Assembly (NCBI GenBank): GCA_002385675.1
Contig: DGDY01000100.1
Span: 1 to 10,002, forward strand
Source of the DNA: Anaerolineales bacterium UBA3940
GTDB taxonomy: Bacteria; Chloroflexota; Anaerolineae; Aggregatilineales; UBA3940
Reading direction: 5' to 3'
Length of the DNA stretch: 10,002 nt
Shown here: positions 1 through 5,339 of the stretch, in pieces
How positions within the stretch are numbered: the stretch's first letter is position 1
How the letters are laid out: every line of letters begins with the position of its first letter
Notes under the pieces: model-generated
What the model was told of the DNA's origin: nothing
The model's database searches: none
What the model saw: the letters and a program-made list of their open reading frames with translations, nothing else
Position numbers and translations under genes: made by a program

Positions 1-348
1 AAGTCCTACCTGCTCGACCAGTCGTTTATTGCCGGTATCGGCAACGTGTACGTGCAGGACACGCTGTGGCTGGCGCGGCTCCACCCGGAGCGCCGGGCGA
101 ACACGCTGAGCGATGACGAGATCGCCGCGCTGCACCGCGCCATCCGGCACGTGCTGCGCACCGGCATCGAGGCGGGCGGCGGCCCCGGCGAGAAGGACGT
201 GTACGGCCAGCCGGGGCGCTATGACACGCGGCTTCAGGTTGGCTACCGTACCGGCAAGCCCTGCCCCGACTGCGGCACTATTATTGAGGAGTTGCGCGTC
301 GGCCAGACGACGAGCTACATCTGCCCGCACTGCCAGCCGCTCGTCTAG
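1..348 (+). CDS. DNA-formamidopyrimidine glycosylase family protein, C-terminal part
   Basis: The gene is open at the left edge; only the last 115 residues are visible, in frame 1. Fpg/MutM-type enzymes remove oxidised purines such as 8-oxoguanine from DNA and nick the strand by beta/delta elimination. The visible part starts inside the helix-two-turn-helix domain, with the family-typical run LLDQSFIAGIGNVYVQD at about residues 4-20, followed by LHPERRA. It ends with a zinc finger of form C-x2-C-x16-C-x2-C (CPDC...CPHC), which is the usual C-terminus of the family. The N-terminal catalytic proline and the 8-oxoG capping loop are outside the window, so Fpg cannot be told firmly from an Nei-like member. 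It looks like a housekeeping gene unrelated to the operon downstream. No clear hairpin terminator follows its TAG stop. Confidence 0.93.
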   Translation, partial: KSYLLDQSFIAGIGNVYVQDTLWLARLHPERRANTLSDDEIAALHRAIRHVLRTGIEAGGGPGEKDVYGQPGRYDTRLQVGYRTGKPCPDCGTIIEELRVGQTTSYICPHCQPLV

Positions 349-370
349 CCTCTGCTCCAGCATAAGAGGA

Positions 371-399
371 TTGACAGGAGAGCCGGACCGTTATAGGAT
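371..399 (+). promoter_or_regulatory. Sigma70-type promoter for the SARP regulator
   Basis: A perfect -35 hexamer TTGACA (371-376) is followed after exactly 17 bp by TAGGAT (394-399), which matches four of six -10 consensus positions, including the key second-position A and final T. Transcription would start near 406. In this GC-rich window a full TTGACA with ideal spacing in an AT-richer gap is unlikely to be accidental. It would drive the regulator gene through a leader of about 240 nt. Confidence 0.65.
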
Positions 400-630
400 A
401 GGCGTTATCGACAATTTTTCTCGTATTTCTCCGCTTCACACTCTCATACCCCCGTCGCCGCTGCCACCTCCTGGTTGGTTTTGGAGATGTGCGGCCCATA
501 TTCAAGTTTTTAGTCGCTGCGTCACACCCATCTCATAACGGGACGACGCTTTGTTTGTGTGTGCGCTCCTCTCTCCCGCAGCAGCTTGCCGCCGTTTGCT
601 GTGGCACGCCCTTTTCACGTTCGGAGTCCT

Positions 631-641
631 GAAGGAAGAGG
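631..641 (+). promoter_or_regulatory. Ribosome-binding site fixing the SARP start
   Basis: The purine-rich run GAAGGAAGAGG ends 4 nt before the ATG at 646. It supports that ATG over the in-frame upstream GTG at 559, which has no such site in front of it. Confidence 0.6.
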
Positions 642-645
642 CATT

Positions 646-1563
646 ATGAAGGGGCTGCGGTTTTACTTATTCGGCAACCTCCGTATCGTCCGGGTCGACC
701 AGTATGAAGAAGAGATCGCCGTGCCGCCGTCGGTTCAGTCGCTGCTGGCTTACCTGCTGCTACACAGGCGGCGGAGCCATCGCCGGGAGATCCTCGCCAG
801 CGTGTTCTGGGGCGAACACGACGAGGCCAGCGCGCGGCGCTGCCTCAACACGGCGCTGTGGCGGCTGCGGCGCGAGCTTCAACTGGACGAGGAACTGGGC
901 GCTGTGCAGACGCTGGCAAGCGGCGAGCTTGTCGTCGCGCCCTCCGACAACTGCTGGCTGGACATCGCCGCCTTTGAGGAACATCTCACAGCCGGGCTGG
1001 CCCCGCACGGCAGTGAGATGACTTCGGAGCACATCGCGGCGCTTGAGGCGGGCATTGAGCTTTACACAGGCGAACTGCTCGAAGGCTTCTACGATGACTG
1101 GGTGCTCGCCGAGCGCGAGCGCATGCGCCTGCTCTACCTCAAGGCGCTGGGGCGCCTGGTGCAGGTCTACCGCCACTACGGGCCCTACAGCCGGGGGCTT
1201 GAATACGCGCATCGCATCCTCGAACTCGACCCGCTCCGCGAGCAGATTCACCGCGAGGTGATGCGCCTGTACGTCAAAACCGGCCACCGGGCGGCGGCGG
1301 TGCAGCAGTACCACTACTGCCAGGAGGTGCTGGCAGAGGAGCTTGGCATTGCGCCGATGGCGGAGACACAGGCGCTCTACCTGAAAATCCTCCAGGGGTC
1401 GGCGCATGAGAACGGGTCTGTGCCGTCCGCCGAGAACCGGGAGATCAAGCACGTGCTGAGCCAGCTCAGCACCGCGATGGCAAGCCTCAACGAGGCATCC
1501 GCCCAACTCCGGCATACCGCGCAGTTGATCTCGGAGCTGCTGGGGCGCAACGAACCGCACTGA
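646..1563 (+). CDS. SARP/BTAD-family transcriptional activator
   Basis: This 305-residue regulator is of the SARP (Streptomyces antibiotic regulatory protein) type. The N-terminus has the winged-helix DNA-binding fold: a short beta opening (FYLFGNLRIVR, about residues 5-15), then PPSVQSLLAYLLLH and REILASVFWGEHDEASARRCL, then the recognition-helix region ALWRLRREL up to about residue 76. The bacterial transcriptional activator domain (BTAD) follows from LDIAAFEEHL (about 106) to about residue 250, with TPR-like helices and the characteristic EYAHRILELDPLREQIHREVMRLY segment. The last 50 residues are polar and helical, possibly coiled coil, and carry no ATPase or TPR extension, so this is a small SARP. 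Family members bind heptamer direct repeats at 11-bp spacing and recruit RNA polymerase. Exactly such an array lies 14 bp past the stop codon, in front of the putative injection-system operon. I infer this protein is the operon's activator. Confidence 0.88.
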   Translation: MKGLRFYLFGNLRIVRVDQYEEEIAVPPSVQSLLAYLLLHRRRSHRREILASVFWGEHDEASARRCLNTALWRLRRELQLDEELGAVQTLASGELVVAPSDNCWLDIAAFEEHLTAGLAPHGSEMTSEHIAALEAGIELYTGELLEGFYDDWVLAERERMRLLYLKALGRLVQVYRHYGPYSRGLEYAHRILELDPLREQIHREVMRLYVKTGHRAAAVQQYHYCQEVLAEELGIAPMAETQALYLKILQGSAHENGSVPSAENREIKHVLSQLSTAMASLNEASAQLRHTAQLISELLGRNEPH

Positions 1564-1576
1564 CGCGATCCGCCCC

Positions 1577-1627
1577 GTGAGCGGGTTGTGATAAGCCCGT
1601 GATAGCCACGTGATAGACCTGTGCTAA
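1577..1627 (+). promoter_or_regulatory. Five-copy 11-bp direct-repeat array, candidate SARP operator
   Basis: Heptamers begin at 1577 (GTGAGCG), 1588 (GTGATAA), 1599 (GTGATAG), 1610 (GTGATAG) and 1621 (GTGCTAA). They have an exact 11-bp period, that is 7 bp plus a 4-bp spacer. The middle three are almost identical, and the outer two keep GTG. All copies lie on one face of the DNA helix. SARP activators such as ActII-ORF4 and AfsR are known to bind heptamer repeats of this period, with the last repeat about 8 bp before the -10 element. Here the third strong copy ends at 1616 and the candidate -10 begins at 1625, exactly 8 bp later. The array sits between the SARP gene and the operon that starts at 1703. 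Confidence 0.72.
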
Positions 1628-1630
1628 AAG
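1622..1630 (+). promoter_or_regulatory. Extended -10 element of the operon promoter
   Basis: TG-C-TAAAAG matches an extended -10 (TG one base before the hexamer, and TAAAAG sharing four of six bases with TATAAT). No recognisable -35 hexamer lies 17 bp upstream. The GTGATA repeats occupy that place, as expected for a SARP-activated promoter. Transcription would begin near 1637, inside the left arm of the terminator hairpin. A transcript from here could not form the full terminator stem. Confidence 0.45.
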
Positions 1631-1659
1631 GTTGCTCACCAGGGTGAGCAGCCTTTTTT
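1626..1659 (+). terminator. Intrinsic (rho-independent) terminator after the SARP gene
   Basis: AAAAGG-TTGCTCACC pairs with GGTGAGCA-GCCTTTT around a very short loop. About 15 base pairs can form, including one G-T wobble (1632-1651), with a GC-rich core GCTCACC/GGTGAGC. Six T residues (1654-1659) form the tail. The A-run on the left arm makes it potentially active in both directions. It lies 62 bp after the SARP stop and separates the regulator transcript from the operon. Confidence 0.85.
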
Positions 1660-1702
1660 GTGCCCCCGCCCCGCGCCCGTGCTGACACGCGACGAGAAGA
1701 GT

Positions 1703-1936
1703 ATGCACAAAGACGAAGAGAGCGCGCATGTCTTTATCGTCCGTGTCTGGCGCGAACCGCGCGAGTTAGAGGATGCGGCAATCATCTGGCGGGGTGTCGT
1801 CGAGCATGTGGAGAGCGGGGACAGGCGCTACTTTACCCGGCTGGGAGCCATGACAGAGTATATCCGGGGCTATCTGGAGCAGATGGGAGTTGAGTTCGGG
1901 CCGTTATCACAGGTGAAGCGATGGCTGAAGGGATAG
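1703..1936 (+). CDS. Small conserved-looking protein of unknown function (77 aa)
   Basis: A 77-residue protein starting at the ATG at 1703. The ribosome-binding site is weak (GAGAAG, 1694-1699). In-frame GTGs at 1658 and 1679 are alternatives, but 1658 lies within the terminator tail. The core reads VFIVRVWREPRELED, then IIWRGVVEHVESGDRRYF, then a helical tail with YIRGYLEQMGVEFG. From memory, short proteins with the pattern 'RxWxEPRE...WRGxxEHVxSGxRRYF' occur in Chloroflexota genomes, often as hypothetical genes, and I cannot name a family or function. It has no signal peptide, membrane segment or cysteine cluster, and looks like a compact beta-beta-alpha fold. It is the first gene after the SARP-type promoter, and its last 16 bp overlap the ATPase start, so the two are probably translationally coupled. 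It may be a partner or adaptor of the ATPase; that is inference. Confidence 0.75.
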   Translation: MHKDEESAHVFIVRVWREPRELEDAAIIWRGVVEHVESGDRRYFTRLGAMTEYIRGYLEQMGVEFGPLSQVKRWLKG

Positions 1937-4248
1937 GCTTTACCCCGCCCGACGAGCGAGTTTTTCACGAGGAATTGTTACCCGCGCTGCGCCGCCTCGA
2001 CGCGGTGCTGGAGCGCGCCGTGCAGCAGGCCCAGCAAGTCTACGGGGCGGAGTCGGCAGTGGACCGCTTCCGCGGGCTGTACATCAGCAACGAGCAGGCC
2101 GAGCGCTCGCTGCGGCGCGCGCCGGGCGAGCCGCTCTTATGGCCAACCCCGCCCGCCCCCGACGCCGCGACCGCTGCACCGGCTCGCCGCTTCCCCCGCT
2201 GGCGGCGGGGCCGCAGGCAGCAGCAGGCCCCTCAGCCCGCGCCGGACCCGACCGCCACTGGCGAAACGCGCGCACTCGCCACGCAGGGCGGCGAGAAGCC
2301 CGCCCGGCTCCCCGCGACGACCGGCAGCCCGGGGCCGCAGTTCGCGCAGCTTCAGCAGGCGTTCGACCTCACCGGCTTCGACCTCGACGTGGTGCTGCTG
2401 GCCCTCGCGCCGGAGCTTGACCGCCGCTACGGGCAGCTTTACGCCTATCTGCAGGATGACGTGAGCCGCCGCCGCCCGAGTGTTGACCTCGCGCTGAACC
2501 TGCTCTGCGCGACCGCCGCCGAGAAGATCAGCCAGCGTGCGCGTTTCAGCCCGCAGGCTCCGCTCGTTCGTCACCGGCTGCTGCACATCCTGAGCGACCG
2601 CGACGAGGAGAGCGCGCCGCTCCTCGCACGCTATCTCAAGCTCGACGGGCAGATCGTGCGCTTTTTGCTGCGCCAGCGCACGCTGGACTCTCGCCTCGCG
2701 CCCTTTTGCGACCTGCTCCCGCCCGGCGACGCCCCCGGTAATGGTCCGCAGGCGGAGGACCTCGCGCAGATGGTCCGGAGCGCCCGCGACGCGGGCCGCC
2801 CGCTGCGCGTGTATATCCGCGCGCTGGACGCCGGGCAAGCCCGGCAGGCCGCACACATGGCCGCCGCCCAAGCGGGTGCGCTGCTGCTGCGCGTCGATCT
2901 GCGGGAAGCACCCGCGCTGTGCGGCGCGCCGGAGGAACTGCCTTACGTGATCATGCGTGAGGCATGGGTGCATGATGCCGTGCTGCTCATTGAGGGGATG
3001 GACGTGCTGGCGGGCGAGGAGCAGACGCGGGCGAGAGAGTGCCTGCTGCGGGCGCTTGCCGCCGGGCAGGGCGTCGCGCTGATGGACGGGGCCCAACCCT
3101 GGCGACCTGCCGCAAACACGATTACGGGCGTTGTCGCGCTTGAGCTTGACCCGCCCGACGCCGTCGAGCGGCACGCGCTGTGGGAGGCGTCGCTGGCTGC
3201 CACCGGGGCCAGCGCCCCCGCCGACCTGCTGGACCGGACCGCACGCCGCTTCCGCCTCACGCCGACGCAGATCGCCGAGGCAAGCATGGCCGCGGCGGAG
3301 CGCGCCCGGCTGCACGCCGCCCCCGACCCGGAAACCGGGCTGGTGGAGGTGGCCGAGGCGGACCTGCTCGCCGCTGCCCGCGCACAGACCGGGCACGACC
3401 TCGCCACGCTCGCCCAGAAGATCGAACCGGTGTACCGCTGGGATGACATCATCCTGCCCGACGACAGCAAGGCGCAGCTTCGAGAGATTGTGCAGCGGGT
3501 CGATCACCAGCACACCGTTCTGCACGACTGGGGCTTCGCCGAGACACACTCGCGCGGCAGGGGCGTTAACGCGCTGTTCAGCGGGGCGAGCGGAACCGGC
3601 AAGACGATGGCGGCGGAAATCCTCGCCCGCGAACTGGGGCTGGACCTGTACCGCATCGACCTGTCCGGCGTGGTCAGCAAGTATATCGGCGAGACGGAGA
3701 AGAACCTCGACCGCATTTTCCGCGCCGCCGAACACGCCAATGCCATCCTCTTCTTCGACGAGGCCGACGCGCTGTTCGGCAAGCGCTCGGAGGTGCGCGA
3801 CTCCCACGACCGCTATGCCAACATCGAGATTTCCTACCTGCTGCAGAAGATGGAGGAGCACGACGGCATCACGATCCTCGCCACGAACCTGCGCCAGAAC
3901 CTCGACGACGCCTTCATGCGCCGCCTGACCTGCACCGTTCACTTCCCCTACCCCGACGCAGCGAGCCGCCTGCGCATCTGGCAGGGTGTCTGGCCGCAGT
4001 CGGACCTGCTCGCGGCGGATGTGGACTTCGAGTACCTGGCGGAAACCTTCCCGCTGTCGGGCGGCAACATCAAGAACATCGCCGTTGCCGCCGCCTATCT
4101 CGCCGCCGCCGAGGACAGCCCTGTAACGATGAGACACCTGTTTGCCGCGTTGCGGCGTGAGTATCAGAAGCTCGGCAAGAGCATTGCACCTGAGGAGATC
4201 GACGAGCATCTGGAGAAGGTCCGCACGCAGACGAGCGAGCCGATTTAA
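1921..4248 (+). CDS. AAA+ ATPase of the injection-system (Afp15-like) type
   Basis: A 775-residue ATPase. The N-terminal half (about residues 1-480) is helical. It contains a Pro/Ala/Arg-rich disordered linker at about 75-140 and a segment AFDLTGFDLDVVLLALAPEL (about 150-170) typical of the winged-helix-containing ATPases found in eCIS loci. The C-terminal AAA+ module is complete: Walker A GASGTGKT (555-562, Lys561), Walker B ILFFDEADALF (Asp613, Glu614), sensor-1 Asn656 in ILATNLRQ, candidate arginine fingers Arg667/Arg668 in FMRRL, and the lid helix starting LSGGNIKNIA. A degenerate ATPase-like region precedes it at about 290-480 (RVYIRALDAG..., VLLIEGMDVL...), which suggests tandem AAA folds with only the second active. 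In characterised eCIS such as Afp and PVC, this ATPase is needed for particle assembly. A ribosome-binding site (AGGTGA, 1911-1916) precedes the ATG, which overlaps the upstream small gene by 16 bp. Confidence 0.88.
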   Translation: MAEGIGFTPPDERVFHEELLPALRRLDAVLERAVQQAQQVYGAESAVDRFRGLYISNEQAERSLRRAPGEPLLWPTPPAPDAATAAPARRFPRWRRGRRQQQAPQPAPDPTATGETRALATQGGEKPARLPATTGSPGPQFAQLQQAFDLTGFDLDVVLLALAPELDRRYGQLYAYLQDDVSRRRPSVDLALNLLCATAAEKISQRARFSPQAPLVRHRLLHILSDRDEESAPLLARYLKLDGQIVRFLLRQRTLDSRLAPFCDLLPPGDAPGNGPQAEDLAQMVRSARDAGRPLRVYIRALDAGQARQAAHMAAAQAGALLLRVDLREAPALCGAPEELPYVIMREAWVHDAVLLIEGMDVLAGEEQTRARECLLRALAAGQGVALMDGAQPWRPAANTITGVVALELDPPDAVERHALWEASLAATGASAPADLLDRTARRFRLTPTQIAEASMAAAERARLHAAPDPETGLVEVAEADLLAAARAQTGHDLATLAQKIEPVYRWDDIILPDDSKAQLREIVQRVDHQHTVLHDWGFAETHSRGRGVNALFSGASGTGKTMAAEILARELGLDLYRIDLSGVVSKYIGETEKNLDRIFRAAEHANAILFFDEADALFGKRSEVRDSHDRYANIEISYLLQKMEEHDGITILATNLRQNLDDAFMRRLTCTVHFPYPDAASRLRIWQGVWPQSDLLAADVDFEYLAETFPLSGGNIKNIAVAAAYLAAAEDSPVTMRHLFAALRREYQKLGKSIAPEEIDEHLEKVRTQTSEPI

Positions 4249-4267
4249 CACGCCGGAGGGAGCAGCG

Positions 4268-4915
4268 ATGGTCACATCCAGCCAGCCTGACGACCGGGTG
4301 CACCGGGAGGAGTTCAACCGGGGGCTGATCTACACGCACAACCGGGCCAACGCCAACACCGCCGAACTGCACCGCGTCGTCGCTATGCTAACCGCCCTCA
4401 GCGACCTGCTGGTCGAGCGCGGCCTGCTCGACCGGGAGGAGATCGAGGCGCGGAAGCAAGCCGCCGCGCAGGCCCTCCAGCGCGAGTACCTGTCTCAGGG
4501 CATGGGCACCGCCATGCAGGACTTCGGCGTGAGCAAGTACCAGTTCCATCTCAGCGCCGAGGTGGACTGCGCGAGCAAAATCCACCTGTGCCGGGCAGCA
4601 TGTTGTCGCCTGCCGCTCGCGCTCTCCCGCGAGGACGTGCGCGAGGGCGTCATGCAGTGGGACCCCGGCCAGCCGTACATGATCGCACGCGGCGAGGACG
4701 GTTTCTGCGTGCACATGGACCGCGAAACGCGCGGCTGCACCGTGTACGAGCAGCGGCCCATCCCCTGCCGGGGCTACGACTGCCGCCAGGACCGGCGCAT
4801 CTGGCTTGACTTTGACGCTGGCGTGGTCAACCCGCGCATCTACGAGGAGGGCTGGCCCGCCTCGCTGGAGATCGAAGACGTGGAAGAGCCAGGCGGAGAG
4901 CATCAGCATGGCTAG
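4268..4915 (+). CDS. YkgJ-like cysteine-cluster (putative Fe-S or Zn) protein
   Basis: This 215-residue protein follows the ATPase by 19 bp, with a strong ribosome-binding site (GGAGGGAG, 4255-4262). The first 90 residues are helical and charged. The second half has eight cysteines in the layout of the YkgJ/UPF0153 'CxxCxxCC' cysteine-cluster family: Cys101, Cys108, Cys112-Cys113, Cys147, Cys157, Cys167 and Cys172. It also has the family-like stretches RLPLALSREDV, FCVHMDRETRGCTVYEQRP and CRGYDCRQD. Family members are thought to bind metal, possibly an Fe-S cluster or zinc. Their biochemical role is not established. Its place between the ATPase and the cargo-type genes suggests a function in making, loading or modifying the particle, but nothing in the sequence shows which. 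The helical N-terminal extension may hold a partner-binding region. The last 8 bp overlap the next start. Confidence 0.82.
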   Translation: MVTSSQPDDRVHREEFNRGLIYTHNRANANTAELHRVVAMLTALSDLLVERGLLDREEIEARKQAAAQALQREYLSQGMGTAMQDFGVSKYQFHLSAEVDCASKIHLCRAACCRLPLALSREDVREGVMQWDPGQPYMIARGEDGFCVHMDRETRGCTVYEQRPIPCRGYDCRQDRRIWLDFDAGVVNPRIYEEGWPASLEIEDVEEPGGEHQHG

Positions 4916-5228
4916 GAGCCGCGAGCGCAAGCCCGGCCAGGGAGCCGACGCCGAGCGCGAGGACAGCGCCCCCAAGCCGGAAGGCCCGGCAGGCGACTCG
5001 CCTCACAGGGCCGCGCTCGACTGGCAGCGCCGGGCGGGCAACCGCGCCATGAGCGACGCTGTGGAAGCCGCACAGCGCGAGCCGGGCCGCCCACTCGACC
5101 CGGCCACACGCAGCCGCCTGGAGGCGCGGCTCGGCCTCGACCTGAGCTGGGTGCGGATCCACACCGGGGCACGGGGCGAACGGGCCGCCCGTCTGACCGG
5201 CGCGAAGGCGTTTACGGTGTTGAGATGA
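4908..5228 (+). CDS. Truncated DUF4157-type protein (106 aa), possibly a gene remnant
   Basis: The start ATG lies in an 8-bp overlap with the upstream stop (ATGGCTAG). The first 35 residues are charged and disordered. QRRAGNRAM (residues 40-48) matches the N-terminal motif of the two full DUF4157 genes downstream. DUF4157 sequence follows: PGRPLDPATRSRLEARLGLD...VRIHTGARGERAARLTGAKAFTV (about 60-104). Similarity stops abruptly after AFTV, followed by Leu-Arg and TGA. The other copies continue with 'G-x-D/H-I-x-F' and reach the HELTHVVQQ zinc motif, both absent here. The protein therefore lacks the metallopeptidase-like HExxH and any C-terminal cargo domain. It could be a decayed cargo gene whose 3' part was lost by recombination, or a deliberate minimal DUF4157 protein acting as an adaptor or loading signal. 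The intact reading frame and coupled start favour translation. I would not expect protease activity. Confidence 0.7.
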   Translation: MARSRERKPGQGADAEREDSAPKPEGPAGDSPHRAALDWQRRAGNRAMSDAVEAAQREPGRPLDPATRSRLEARLGLDLSWVRIHTGARGERAARLTGAKAFTVLR

Positions 5229-5317
5229 AGAAGCGCGCCTATCACGATTTTGCGGAGTACGCGGCCAGGCACATCGAACTGGTGCTGGAAGCGATTAAGA
5301 CCATCCCGGCTGAGTAA
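5225..5317 (+). CDS. Possible 30-aa mini-ORF coupled to the truncated DUF4157 gene
   Basis: An ATGA junction (start 5225, upstream stop 5226-5228) opens a 30-codon frame. It begins MKKRAYHDFAEYAARHIEL, ends IKTIPAE and stops with TAA at 5315-5317. Its predicted peptide is one amphipathic helix. The sequence is less GC-rich than its neighbours. No family is recognised. It may be a real coupled small peptide, or the stub of foreign or rearranged sequence that replaced the missing 3' half of the upstream gene. No separate ribosome-binding site is obvious. Confidence that it is a functional gene is low. Confidence 0.3.
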   Translation: MKKRAYHDFAEYAARHIELVLEAIKTIPAE

Positions 5318-5339
5318 AGCAGCCGCGTAAAGGGGACCG

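Larger units (their letters stand above)
349..645 (+). other. Intergenic region upstream of the SARP regulator
   Basis: This stretch of about 300 bp between the glycosylase and the regulator is clearly richer in A and T than the surrounding genes. I see no convincing protein in it. It contains one strong promoter near its left end, described separately, which implies a leader of about 240 nt before the regulator start. CGTTAT occurs twice close together, at about 389-394 and 403-408, around the -10 region. This could be an operator half-site pair or chance. I saw no riboswitch-like structure by eye. The regulator frame stays open upstream to a GTG at 559, but that extension lacks a ribosome-binding site and does not look like family sequence. 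Confidence 0.6.

Noticed and set aside
559..645. Upstream GTG start extending the SARP regulator by 29 residues
   Set aside because: There is no ribosome-binding site at 559, the added residues do not fit the family, and the ATG at 646 has a strong site in front and matches the usual SARP N-terminus.
1577..1627. Short regular repeats considered as a CRISPR-like or minisatellite array
   Set aside because: The units are 7 bp with 4-bp spacers, far too short for CRISPR. They sit at a promoter next to a SARP gene, so an operator explains them better.
2137..4317. Long open frame of 726 codons on the - strand
   Set aside because: It lies opposite the AAA+ ATPase, which has intact Walker A and B motifs. 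The antisense translation looks like codon-bias shadow with no domain.
5225..5317. Resemblance of the 30-codon ORF to the start of HepT/DUF86-type antitoxin-like helices
   Set aside because: The similarity is only a generic charged helix ending in LEAI. It is too short to support a toxin-antitoxin call, and no partner gene is present.
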